DNA from: Christensenella sp. UBA1214
GTDB lineage: Bacteria; Bacillota; Clostridia; Christensenellales; CAG-138
DNA length: 25,770 bases
Direction: 5' to 3'
Assembly (NCBI GenBank): GCA_002309375.1
Contig: DBXK01000052.1
Location: 1,236-27,005 of the forward strand
A program made the position numbers and the translations under genes. The notes beneath the pieces were generated by a model that saw only the letters and a list, made by a program, of their open reading frames with translations, did not search any database and was not told the origin of the DNA. The stretch's first letter is position 1, and every line of letters begins with the position of its first letter. Of the stretch, positions 1 through 6,406 are shown piece by piece.

Positions 1-873
1 ATGACGATCATGACCACGACCTTCATCCCCTGCGGCGCGAAGATCCCGTTCATCGCAATGATCGCGGGCGCGCTCTTCGGCGGCAGCGCGATCGTCTCCG
101 TCTCCGCATACTTCATCGGTATGGCGGCGATCATCGTCTCCGGCATCATCCTGAAGAAGACGAAGATGTTCGCCGGCGACCCGGCTCCCTTCGTCATGGA
201 GCTTCCCGCTTACCACTGGCCGACCCTCGGCAGCGTCCTGCGTTCGATGTGGGAGCGCGGCTGGTCCTTCATCAAGAAGGCCGGCACGATCATCCTCCTT
301 TCCACGATCGTTGTCTGGTTCCTCAGCTATTTCGGAGTTGTGGACGGCGCGTTCCGCATGCTCTCCGAGGATGAGCTCGATCATTCGATCCTTGCCGGCA
401 TCGGCAATGCGATCGCCTGGATCTTCTCGCCGCTCGGCTGGGGCAACTGGAAGGCGGCAGTCGCATCCTTCACCGGCCTCGTTGCGAAGGAGAACATCGT
501 CGGCACGATGGGCATCCTTTACAGGACGGAGAGCCTCACCGTTTATCAGGCTCTCAGGCAGGCCTTCACCGGCGTGACCGGCTACAGCTTCCTCGTTTTC
601 AACCTGCTCTGCGCACCTTGCTTCGCTGCGATCGGCGCGATCCGCAGGGAGATGAACTCCGCGAAGTGGACCTGGTTCGCGATCGGCTATCAGTGCATTT
701 TCGCCTATGCGATCGCGCTGATGATCAATCAGTTCGGCGGTGTGTTCACCGGGAACATCAATGTCATCGGTCTGATCGCCGCGCTCGCCGTGCTCGGCCT
801 TATGGGCTGGCTGCTCTTCAGGCCGTATAAAGAAGCGACGACGCTTTCCATCAAGGAAGCCAAAGCGAAATAA
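1..873 (+). CDS. feoB: Ferrous iron transporter FeoB, C-terminal part (5' end outside window)
   Basis: This is the membrane half of FeoB, the GTPase-coupled ferrous iron importer of the cytoplasmic membrane. The frame is open from the first base, and the ATG at position 1 is almost certainly internal, because the N-terminal G domain and the first Gate repeat are missing. The stretch begins with the second Gate-type signature (TTTFIPCGAKIPFIAMIAG), with the conserved Cys of the CGAK-P motif. It continues through hydrophobic segments, the conserved GLVAKENIVGTMG segment and a second Cys-containing helix (NLLCAPCFAAIGAI), and ends in a short basic tail. About 290 residues are visible, as expected for the last part of a roughly 700-residue protein. 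The next gene encodes the Cys-rich small protein that usually accompanies FeoB in Clostridia, which supports the call. Confidence 0.96.
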   Translation: MTIMTTTFIPCGAKIPFIAMIAGALFGGSAIVSVSAYFIGMAAIIVSGIILKKTKMFAGDPAPFVMELPAYHWPTLGSVLRSMWERGWSFIKKAGTIILLSTIVVWFLSYFGVVDGAFRMLSEDELDHSILAGIGNAIAWIFSPLGWGNWKAAVASFTGLVAKENIVGTMGILYRTESLTVYQALRQAFTGVTGYSFLVFNLLCAPCFAAIGAIRREMNSAKWTWFAIGYQCIFAYAIALMINQFGGVFTGNINVIGLIAALAVLGLMGWLLFRPYKEATTLSIKEAKAK

Positions 874-893
874 GCATACTGCGTACCGAAAAA

Positions 894-929
894 GCCCGCT
901 GTCATCCTCCCGAAGTGTTGACGGCGGGC
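894..929. other. Inverted repeat after feoB
   Basis: An 11-bp stem (GCCCGCTGTCA with TGACGGCGGGC, one G-T pair) closes a 14-nt loop just after feoB. On the + strand no T-run follows. On the - strand a CTTTTT run follows, so it would read as an intrinsic terminator only in that direction, where no gene is seen. Its right arm contains the -35 of the next promoter. Confidence 0.5.
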
Positions 930-947
930 ATTTACGCGGAATATAAT
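918..947 (+). promoter_or_regulatory. Promoter for the Cys-rich protein and YcaQ-like genes
   Basis: A TTGACG (-35) and a perfect TATAAT (-10) are separated by 18 bp. Transcription would start near 954, directly at the next hairpin. This implies that the two genes after feoB can be transcribed without it. Confidence 0.6.
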
Positions 948-953
948 TAAAAA

Positions 954-987
954 GCGGGAGCTCCGGAAAATCGTCGGAGCGCTCCCG
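954..987. other. 5'-leader hairpin before the Cys-rich gene
   Basis: GCGGGAGCTCCG pairs with CGGAGCGCTCCCG, apart from a 2-nt bulge, around a 9-nt loop. It lies at the predicted transcript start and ends a few bases before the GGAGGG ribosome site at 991-996. It could protect the mRNA end or mask the ribosome site. On the - strand it is followed by CTTTTTAATTATATT and would look like a terminator. Confidence 0.5.
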
Positions 988-1002
988 AAGGAGGGAAGAT
1001 CC

Positions 1003-1188
1003 ATGCTCGAATGGCTGAAAGCAAACTGGGCGACGCTCGTCGTCGGAGCGGCGGTGATCGCGATCGTCGTGCTCGCCGTGATAAAGATCGTCCGCGATAA
1101 GAAGGCGGGGAAGAGCTCCTGCGGCTGCGGTTGCGCCAACTGCCCGATGAGCGGGAGCTGCCATAAGGCGGCGGGAACCAAGAAATGA
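1003..1188 (+). CDS. FeoB-associated Cys-rich membrane protein
   Basis: This 61-residue protein has one N-terminal transmembrane helix (about residues 8-28), then a basic stretch and a cysteine-rich tail (SSCGCGCANCPMSGSC) with six cysteines. That is the usual architecture of the small proteins encoded directly after feoB in Clostridia. They are thought to assist iron transfer or FeoB assembly, but the exact role is not established. The start is supported by GGAGGG seven bases upstream. The stop overlaps the start of the next gene (ATGA), so the two are translationally coupled. Confidence 0.9.
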   Translation: MLEWLKANWATLVVGAAVIAIVVLAVIKIVRDKKAGKSSCGCGCANCPMSGSCHKAAGTKK

Positions 1189-2417
1189 CCGAACAGACCT
1201 GCACTGCTGTCATCACAAGGGCTCAGGCGCGGCAGTTCATCCTTGCCGTACAGGGGCTGATCGGCGCATACCGTTTTTCCGGCAAGGGCGGTGCGTACGG
1301 CTATGTCCGGCAGGCAGGCTGCATCCAGTACGATCCGGTGGACGTATGCGGCAAAAATGCCGAGCTGACGCTCCAATCCCGCGTAAAAGGCTTCAAAAAA
1401 GCGATGCTGCAGGAGCTGCTCTATAAGGATCGCCTGCTGGTGGATTATGCCGATAAGGAGCTTTCCATATGGCCGGCCGAGGATTGGCCGTATTTTTCGG
1501 GTTATCGCGAAAGGAGCCGCGCGCTCGGGTGCAGCTTTCAAGGCCTCGACGAGCTCGAAGACCGCGCGCTCGCCTATATCACCGAGCATGGGCCGGTATC
1601 GAGCGATACACTGCCGATCGACGGCGAGCTTTTCTGGCATTCATCCATGCACTGGAGCGGGAATTGGCATAAGAACTCCCTTGCCGCACGTTCCGTGCTC
1701 GAGCAGCTTTATACCGACGGCAAGCTCGTGATCCATCATAAAAACGGCAGCCGGAAGTTCTACGACCTTGCCGAAAGGCATCTTCCCGAAGCGCTCCTTA
1801 CGGCGGAGAATCCATGCTCCGATGAGCTTTCCCTGCTTGCATGGCGCGTGAAGCGCCGGATCGGGGCCGTCGGACTGCTTTGGAACAAAAATTCAAGCGC
1901 GTTCCTCGGCCTTGAGCTGAATGCCGAACGGCGGAAGCAGGCTGTTGAAAAGCTGGAAAGCGATGGCGCTGTCATCCCCGTTCGGGTCGAAGGGATCAAA
2001 GCGGAGTTTTATTATCTTTCGGATAATGACGATTTGATGCGTTCCGTCATCGAAGGGACCGCCGACCTCAAGCCGAGGCTCGAATTCATAGCGCCGCTCG
2101 ATCCGATGCTGTGGGATAAGGCGATGATCAAGGCGCTGTGGGATTTTCAGTACAGCTGGGAGATCTACACTCCCGCCGCAAAGCGCAAATACGGTTATTA
2201 TACGCTCCCTGTGCTCTTCGGGGATCACTTCATAGGCAGGATCGAGACCGCGGCCGACCGCAGCAGCGGCGTGCTGAAGGTCAAGGGCTTCTGGCCGGAG
2301 TCCTGGATCGGGCTGACGAAAGCGATGCGGAACGCTCTCCTAAAAACGCTCATCCGATTTGCGGAGTTCAACGACTGTACTGCCGTCGATTTTTCCGGCG
2401 CGGGGATACTGCCGTAA
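1185..2417 (+). CDS. Winged-helix (HTH_42 / YcaQ-like) DNA glycosylase family protein
   Basis: This 410-residue protein belongs to the HTH_42 family, which includes Escherichia coli YcaQ (AlkX), a glycosylase that unhooks interstrand crosslinks, and Streptomyces AlkZ. The QxD catalytic signature of the YcaQ-type branch is visible as Q48-Y49-D50 in CIQYDPVDV. The conserved LLYKDRLLVDYADKELSIWP segment and the C-terminal FIAPLDPMLWDKAMIKALWDF block are also typical. It has no signal peptide or membrane segment, so it should be cytoplasmic. The start ATG overlaps the stop of the Cys-rich gene, so it probably shares that transcript, although a link between crosslink repair and iron uptake is not obvious. 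The family is clear, but activity on crosslinks or another alkylated base is inference. Confidence 0.85.
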   Translation: MTEQTCTAVITRAQARQFILAVQGLIGAYRFSGKGGAYGYVRQAGCIQYDPVDVCGKNAELTLQSRVKGFKKAMLQELLYKDRLLVDYADKELSIWPAEDWPYFSGYRERSRALGCSFQGLDELEDRALAYITEHGPVSSDTLPIDGELFWHSSMHWSGNWHKNSLAARSVLEQLYTDGKLVIHHKNGSRKFYDLAERHLPEALLTAENPCSDELSLLAWRVKRRIGAVGLLWNKNSSAFLGLELNAERRKQAVEKLESDGAVIPVRVEGIKAEFYYLSDNDDLMRSVIEGTADLKPRLEFIAPLDPMLWDKAMIKALWDFQYSWEIYTPAAKRKYGYYTLPVLFGDHFIGRIETAADRSSGVLKVKGFWPESWIGLTKAMRNALLKTLIRFAEFNDCTAVDFSGAGILP

Positions 2418-2440
2418 CGCTGCGAAGAAGCAAATGAATC

Positions 2441-2480
2441 AAAAAACGTCCCGCTCCATCATCGGAGCGGGACGCTTTAA
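2441..2480. terminator. Bidirectional terminator between convergent genes
   Basis: An 11-bp perfect stem (CGTCCCGCTCC with GGAGCGGGACG) encloses a 6-nt loop. A run of six A precedes it, giving a T-tract on the - strand, and GCTTTAATT follows on the + strand. It sits between the converging YcaQ-like gene and pduL and should serve both. Confidence 0.85.
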
Positions 2481-2489
2481 TTATCAAGC

Positions 2490-3071
2490 TCAGAATTCGA
2501 CGTTGACGATATGGCCCTGGCAGCCGTTCCTCGGAACGTTTGCGCCGTTGGCTTCGTCGGTGTCGATATGCATCGCGAGGGCGAACTTTTCGCTGACGCG
2601 GACTACGACGTCGCCGAAGATGGTCCTGCGCTCGTCGGTGTTGACGGCGACGGAAACGACGTCCTTATCCTTGAGGCCGACTTCCTCCGCCTGGGCGGGG
2701 GTCATGTGGATATGACGCTTTGCGATGATGAGGCCTTCGGGAAGGGTGATGCTGCCTTCGGGTCCTTCGATCTCGATGGGCGCGGTGCCTTCGAGGTCGC
2801 CGCTCTCGCGGATGAAGCCCTCTGCGCGAAGGGCGACGCTGTCGGTCTTGCTGACCTCGACCTGGGAAGCCTTGCGGACGGGCCCGAGGATCGAAACGCG
2901 CTCGATCTTCCTGTCGCCGTTCTTGATGGTGACCTTTTCCTTGCTGAGGAACTGGCCGGGCTGGGAAAGGGGACGGTCGAAGGTGAGCTCATGGCCCTGG
3001 CCGAACAGAGCCTCGACATGCTCCTGAGTCAGATGCACGTGGCGTGCGGAAACTTCAACGATGAAATCCAT
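2490..3071 (-). CDS. pduL: Phosphate propanoyltransferase (PduL-type phosphotransacylase)
   Basis: PduL converts an acyl-CoA (acetyl- or propionyl-) and phosphate to acyl-phosphate and CoA, feeding acetate or propionate kinase for ATP. The 193-residue product has the two zinc-binding histidine motifs of the family: SARHVHLT near the N terminus (H11, H13) and AKRHIHMTP in the second half. The tandem beta-barrel pattern is also present (QPGQFLSKEKVTIKNG, RVSILGPVRKASQVEVS). The start was placed at the ATG preceded by AAGGAG, 26 codons inside the longest open frame, because homologues begin with a short strand before SARHVHLT. No microcompartment shell genes are nearby, so this is probably the housekeeping phosphotransacylase form used by Clostridia that lack Pta. 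It has no acetate kinase neighbour in this window. Confidence 0.92.
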   Translation of the reverse strand: MDFIVEVSARHVHLTQEHVEALFGQGHELTFDRPLSQPGQFLSKEKVTIKNGDRKIERVSILGPVRKASQVEVSKTDSVALRAEGFIRESGDLEGTAPIEIEGPEGSITLPEGLIIAKRHIHMTPAQAEEVGLKDKDVVSVAVNTDERRTIFGDVVVRVSEKFALAMHIDTDEANGANVPRNGCQGHIVNVEF

Positions 3072-3214
3072 GGTTATTCTCCTTATCGGTTTGATTCGCT
3101 CAATGCCGCGAGCGCCCGAAAAGGGGGGGACCCGCTCACTACTAAGCATTACCCCATTGTTTTACAACATTTATCGGGAAAATGCAATATAAATACCGAA
3201 ATATAATGTTTGCA

Positions 3215-3844
3215 TCAGCCGAAGATCTGGCTGGGCAGCTTCAGCTTTTCCTTCGGCGGGAAGCCTTTGTCGAATTCCTCGACCTCTTCATCCGGAACGT
3301 AATAGCCTTGCGGCGTCTGATAAACGCCCGTCACGCCGTCCAGATATCCGGGCCGGAGCTCCCTGCAGAGGAAAAACGACTGATCCGCGCCTTCCGGAAG
3401 GTCGTGGTAGCGGATGCCGAATTTTTCTGCGTAATCGAAGCCGCTCTTGCCGTAAAAGCGGATATTGCCCTCGAAAAGCACCGCGCCGAAGCCCATTTCC
3501 TTCGCTTTTTCGAGCGAATAATCGAGGATCGTCTTGCCGTAGTGCTGCCGCTTGAGCTCCGGGGTGATGCAGATCGGCCCCATCGTCAGCACGGGGATAT
3601 CCCTGCCGTCGTCAGCTTTTATGACGGTATGCATGAACATATTCTGCCCGATCAGACGGCCGTCCTTTTCCATCACGAAATCGAGCTCCTTGATAAACGC
3701 CGGGTCGTTTCGCAGCACATGCATGACGTAATGCTCGCTGCAGCCGGGGCGGTAGACATTCCAGAACGATTCGCGGATGAGGTTTTCGACCTCCCGCTCG
3801 TCCTCCTTCTTTTCCAAACGAATGATACAATCAGTTCTGTTCAT
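3215..3844 (-). CDS. GNAT-family N-acetyltransferase
   Basis: This 209-residue protein has a GNAT fold: an N-terminal IIRLEKKEDEREVENLIRESF segment, a central strand with VLTMGPICITPELKRQHYGKTIL (the acetyl-CoA-binding motif A region in a YhbS-like form), and GFGAVLFEGNIRFYGKSGFDYA, which matches the family's N-x-x-F-Y-x-x-x-G-F signature. The acceptor cannot be predicted. The start has a strong GGAGGAAAT ribosome site. It lies 21 bp after the broken XRE-type regulator on the same strand, so it is probably the last gene of an operon led by the PAP2 gene. Confidence 0.88.
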   Translation of the reverse strand: MNRTDCIIRLEKKEDEREVENLIRESFWNVYRPGCSEHYVMHVLRNDPAFIKELDFVMEKDGRLIGQNMFMHTVIKADDGRDIPVLTMGPICITPELKRQHYGKTILDYSLEKAKEMGFGAVLFEGNIRFYGKSGFDYAEKFGIRYHDLPEGADQSFFLCRELRPGYLDGVTGVYQTPQGYYVPDEEVEEFDKGFPPKEKLKLPSQIFG

Positions 3845-3865
3845 ATTTCCTCCGAAATACTTCTG

Positions 3866-4468
3866 TTATTTGACCTTGATCAAAAGAAAGCCTTTTATGA
3901 CAAGCAGCGCAAAGCAGATGATGCCCGCGTAGGGCTGCCTTGTGACAATGAAAACGATCACTCCGATGATCGACAGCCCGACGCCGGTAAAGAGCCGGTG
4001 CTTGTTCCAAAGCGGTTTATCGAAATTGGCGATGATCGCTCCGCAGATCCCGTTCAAAACAGTCAGGCCGATGATCACGGCGAACACGATCCCGAGCCAT
4101 GCGCTTTCGCCTTCCATGCCGAAAAGCGAAACCGCAGAAGGCGTTTCCGAACCGTTCCGGAAGACCGGGATGAACAGCAGCACGGCGGCCAGGATATCGA
4201 GCGCGCTGCAGATCAGCGAAACGTATTTGCCGGCGAGCTCCTTCTTTTCCTTTTCCGCCGCGGTGATGATCTCCTCCGGCCCGATCAGCTCGTCGATCGT
4301 GACGGAAAAAAAGCGGGAGATCTGCCTGAGGGAGTCGATGCTCGGACAGCCCCTGCCGGATTCCCATTTCGAGATCGCCGTCCTCGAAACGAACAGCGCC
4401 TCCGCAAGCTCCTACTGCGTCATAGACCGGCTTTTTCGCAGCTCCTGCAGCTTTTCTTTGAATTCCAT
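3866..4468 (-). pseudogene. XRE-family regulator with membrane domain, interrupted by an amber codon
   Basis: Read from the ATG at 4468 (preceded by GGAGGAATAAT), the frame gives an HTH_3/XRE domain that is interrupted by TAG at codon 19 (4412-4414). It reads ...RSMTQ-stop-ELAEALFVSRTAISKWESG. In relatives the stop position is normally Glu (TQEELA), so one G-to-T change explains it. After the stop the frame stays fully open for about 180 residues: the rest of the HTH, a short charged linker, and about four transmembrane segments ending IKVK. The intact remainder suggests a recent mutation, a sequencing error, or readthrough. TAG serves as a normal stop at 9493-9495, so general recoding is unlikely. 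The gene starts one base after the PAP2 stop codon and so belongs to that operon. If truly interrupted, DNA binding is lost. Confidence 0.85.
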
Positions 4469-4469
4469 A

Positions 4470-5147
4470 TTATTCCTCCGTATGGCAGCTTTTCCTTCTT
4501 AAAGCGGCTTCGGCGCAGAACTTATAGAGCATGAAAAGACCGAAGCTCAGCAGCACGGAGCCGATGATATCCGTCGCCCAATGCACGCCGCTGACCAGCC
4601 TCCCGACGACCATGAAAACAGAAAACGCAAAAACAAATATGTTGGCGGCGATCCGAAGCGGCCGGTTTTTACATCTGCGGTCGGTCTGAAACTTCAGCGT
4701 CGGCATCACGGAGAGCACGAGCAGCGTTGTTGATGAAGGATACGAGGCTTCGAGGTTTCTGTCGATCAGGATCGGTCTGTAATTGACGGGAACCATCTCG
4801 AAGAACAGATATGCCGCGATCACAAGCACATAATAAACGCCTAAAAGGATGATATCCGTATCGACCCGCAGAAGGCTCCTGCGCCGGATCAGCTGAGAAA
4901 GGCCGAGCACGCCGAAGCAGATGCAGACGAGTATCGGCACGAGCCCGAGCCAGTCCGTGACGGCGTAAAGCGTCATATTGACGCCGCTCAGTTGATGAAA
5001 CCAAGCGTTGAATCCCGCAAGGCCGACCTTTGTGCCGTTCGGACCGACCGGCTGAACGTCGGCAGACATGATGAGCACCGTCCAGACCGCGAATGCGGCA
5101 ATAAGCGCGGCGCCTGCGATCAGTTCCTTCTTCGAATTGCTTTTCAT
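4470..5147 (-). CDS. PAP2-family membrane phosphatase-like protein
   Basis: This 225-residue integral membrane protein has about six hydrophobic segments and PAP2-type motifs in order: NYRPI (motif 1 with R-P), SYPSSTT (motif 2 region) and GRLVSGVHWATDIIG (motif 3, with Arg, the nucleophile His, and Asp). Members usually dephosphorylate lipid phosphates such as undecaprenyl-pyrophosphate or phosphatidate at the membrane. Two standard residues are absent: the Lys of KX6RP is Glu, and motif 2 ends SST instead of SGH, so the usual acid/base His is missing. A PSST variant may be normal in some Firmicute relatives, so this could be a subfamily trait. I chose the ATG at 5147; a TTG ten codons upstream is possible. 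It is first in an operon with the XRE and GNAT genes. Confidence 0.85.
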   Translation of the reverse strand: MKSNSKKELIAGAALIAAFAVWTVLIMSADVQPVGPNGTKVGLAGFNAWFHQLSGVNMTLYAVTDWLGLVPILVCICFGVLGLSQLIRRRSLLRVDTDIILLGVYYVLVIAAYLFFEMVPVNYRPILIDRNLEASYPSSTTLLVLSVMPTLKFQTDRRCKNRPLRIAANIFVFAFSVFMVVGRLVSGVHWATDIIGSVLLSFGLFMLYKFCAEAALRRKSCHTEE

Positions 5148-5284
5148 CTTCACATCGTCCTTTCGCTCTTCGATCAAGCCGTGTCGAAAGTAGCATGAAG
5201 TGATGAAAAAAGCAAGGACCGCTCCGTCACATCGGCGACACGGAGCGTGTCATCCCCGATAAGCGGGGAAATTTTTCATCTGGT
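5148..5284 (-). promoter_or_regulatory. Structured 5' leader of the PAP2 operon
   Basis: About 130 nt separate the predicted transcript start (near 5278) and the PAP2 ATG. In the - strand RNA three elements follow one another: a TCCCCG/CGGGGA hairpin, then GACAC/GTGTC, then CGCTCCGT/ACGGAGCG. The last two share bases and cannot form together. A run of six T lies a few bases after the third stem. This resembles an attenuator, but the T-run is offset by about 8 nt and no known riboswitch class was recognised. Confidence 0.35.
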
Positions 5285-5313
5285 ATTATAGCGAACGGGC
5301 ATGCTTTTTTCAA
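5285..5313 (-). promoter_or_regulatory. Promoter of the PAP2-XRE-GNAT operon
   Basis: On the - strand TTGAAA (complement of 5308-5313) and a perfect TATAAT (complement of 5285-5290) are separated by exactly 17 bp. No other strong promoter was seen before the PAP2 gene. Confidence 0.7.
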
Positions 5314-5416
5314 TATCGAGTAGTTGTGAAAGCGCAAGTGCATCATGCTGATCTTGCGGTCTGAACCGCAAAATGAATAACGGCCTGCGGATAAACGACG
5401 GTTCGCTAGAAAACGC

Positions 5417-5445
5417 TTGCTTCCATTGCGCCTTTTTGATACAAT
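5417..5445 (+). promoter_or_regulatory. Promoter of the small lipoprotein gene
   Basis: TTGCTT (5417-5422) and TACAAT (5440-5445) are separated by 17 bp, about 100 bp before the lipoprotein ATG. The -10 is good and the -35 is weak. The rest of the 5314-5548 gap shows no convincing gene. Confidence 0.45.
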
Positions 5446-5548
5446 ATCTGTAGCTGCCGATACCTATGGACTTGCTCAAAAGAACCGATATAAGAAGCGA
5501 TACGGGCCGGTCCGCAGGTGCTTCGGCAAAAACAACAGGAGGAAAACC

Positions 5549-6019
5549 ATGAAAAACTCTCACAGCAAAAAACTGGTCTTAATGACTGCACTGATCCTTG
5601 TTTTCGCGACGCTGTTCTGCGCCTGCGGGAAGTCCAAAGAAGCGACGACTACTGCCGATTTTATATCCAAAGCAGAAGCATCAGGAATGAAAACGCAGAA
5701 GTCAAATGCATTCGGAGATTACAAAGAAGGTACGATCGCTTATGTTCAAAGCGGGTTTACTGTTGCCTGGCAGGTCGAATTCTATGTTATGGATTCGAAT
5801 GAAGATGCACAGTATACGTTTGAACAGAACAAAACGGTTTTTGAAGGAAGATCGGGGACTGCTTCCTCTTTTTCGCTCGGAAGCAAAGAAACCTATGAGA
5901 AAACCGGCGAAGGCAAGTATATGTATCTGAGCAGGATCGACAACACGTTACTGTATGTCGACGTGAAGGAAGAGTATAAGAACGACGCCAAAGCATTTAT
6001 TAGGGAACTCGGTTATTAA
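5549..6019 (+). CDS. Small secreted lipoprotein of unknown function
   Basis: This 156-residue protein starts at an ATG with an excellent AGGAGGA ribosome site, 44 codons inside the longest open frame. It has a basic N terminus, a hydrophobic signal segment (residues 9-23) and a lipobox ending in Cys26 (FCACGKS), so it should be anchored to the outer face of the membrane. The mature part starts with a Ser/Thr/Ala/Lys linker and continues as an alternating strand/helix domain (about residues 35-156). No catalytic motif was recognised. It has its own promoter and terminator and is therefore probably monocistronic. Confidence 0.8.
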   Translation: MKNSHSKKLVLMTALILVFATLFCACGKSKEATTTADFISKAEASGMKTQKSNAFGDYKEGTIAYVQSGFTVAWQVEFYVMDSNEDAQYTFEQNKTVFEGRSGTASSFSLGSKETYEKTGEGKYMYLSRIDNTLLYVDVKEEYKNDAKAFIRELGY

Positions 6020-6050
6020 AGGCTGCTTGCCCGCTGCATATCGACAGACA

Positions 6051-6083
6051 ACAAGAGGGGTTGACGCCCCTCTTGTTCTTTTG
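6051..6083 (+). terminator. Terminator of the lipoprotein gene
   Basis: A perfect 10-bp stem (ACAAGAGGGG with CCCCTCTTGT) with a 6-nt loop is followed by TCTTTT, 31 bp after the stop codon. Confidence 0.88.
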
Positions 6084-6123
6084 ATCACGGCTGATGAGAA
6101 TACTGTGAAGCCTTAACCGGAAC

Positions 6124-6242
6124 TCATTTCATGCGGCAGACCCTTTCGATCGTCTTTTCATCCTTCGTTTTGATCACGAAATCGCTCGGGATGATCTTTT
6201 TCCCCCTCCGTCGAAATAAATCAGGAAAAGCATTGGGGTCAT
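6124..6242 (-). pseudogene. Possible remnant of a coding sequence (frameshifted C-terminus)
   Basis: The - strand reads a protein-like C-terminus, IIPSDFVIKTKDEKTIERV then CRMK and TGA, with codon use like the neighbouring genes. Just upstream, in the next frame, it reads MTPMLFLIYFDGGGK. The two join if one base is added in the G5A5 homopolymer at 6197-6206. This looks like the end of a decayed gene, or a very small frameshifted one. The family was not recognised, and the case rests only on codon appearance. Confidence 0.3.
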
Positions 6243-6289
6243 GAACCCGCCGCGGAAAGCATTTTTCAGACAAAAAAACGAATTATGTG

Positions 6290-6318
6290 TTGACAAACAG
6301 GATTGAGTGTGCTATATT
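6290..6318 (+). promoter_or_regulatory. Strong promoter of the ABC-FtsX-HMA operon
   Basis: A perfect TTGACA (6290-6295) and TATATT (6313-6318) are separated by 17 bp. The predicted start, near 6325, lies inside the first of two palindromic operators. Confidence 0.85.
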
Positions 6319-6319
6319 A

Positions 6320-6335
6320 GTTAGCGGCGGCTAAC
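6320..6335. promoter_or_regulatory. Operator-like palindrome O1 (GTTAGC-N4-GCTAAC)
   Basis: A perfect 6-4-6 inverted repeat, GTTAGC GGCG GCTAAC, starts two bases after the -10 and covers the predicted transcription start, an ideal site for repression. The half-site resembles the TTAGGTTAGCC-type boxes of DtxR/IdeR/MntR metal regulators, but a TetR- or MarR-type regulator would also fit. Confidence 0.7.
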
Positions 6336-6362
6336 CAGAGTCCGCTATTGTTTTGAAGAACA

Positions 6363-6380
6363 GGTTAGCGGAGGCTAACC
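6363..6380. promoter_or_regulatory. Operator-like palindrome O2 (GGTTAGC-N4-GCTAACC)
   Basis: A perfect 7-4-7 inverted repeat with the same half-sites as O1 lies 44 bp further on (centre to centre, about four helical turns), in the 5' untranslated region. Two near-identical sites in phase suggest cooperative binding of one regulator. Confidence 0.7.
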
Positions 6381-6406
6381 AAATGAGCTGTTATCAAGGA
6401 GTGTTT

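Noticed and set aside
2490..3071. Part of a bacterial microcompartment locus
   Set aside because: PduL is present, but no shell protein, aldehyde dehydrogenase or diol dehydratase gene is adjacent, so it is more likely a stand-alone phosphotransacylase.
4412..4414. General reassignment of TAG in this organism
   Set aside because: The FtsX permease ends naturally in TAG at 9493-9495, followed at once by the HMA gene's ribosome site, and no other gene shows internal TAG apart from the truncated VapE edge.
3182..4534. 450-codon open frame on the + strand
   Set aside because: It is antisense to the GNAT and XRE-type genes, lacks a ribosome site and has shadow-type composition.
5276..5563. 95-codon open frame on the - strand in the gap before the lipoprotein gene
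   Set aside because: It has no ribosome site, overlaps two promoters and has no recognisable domain.
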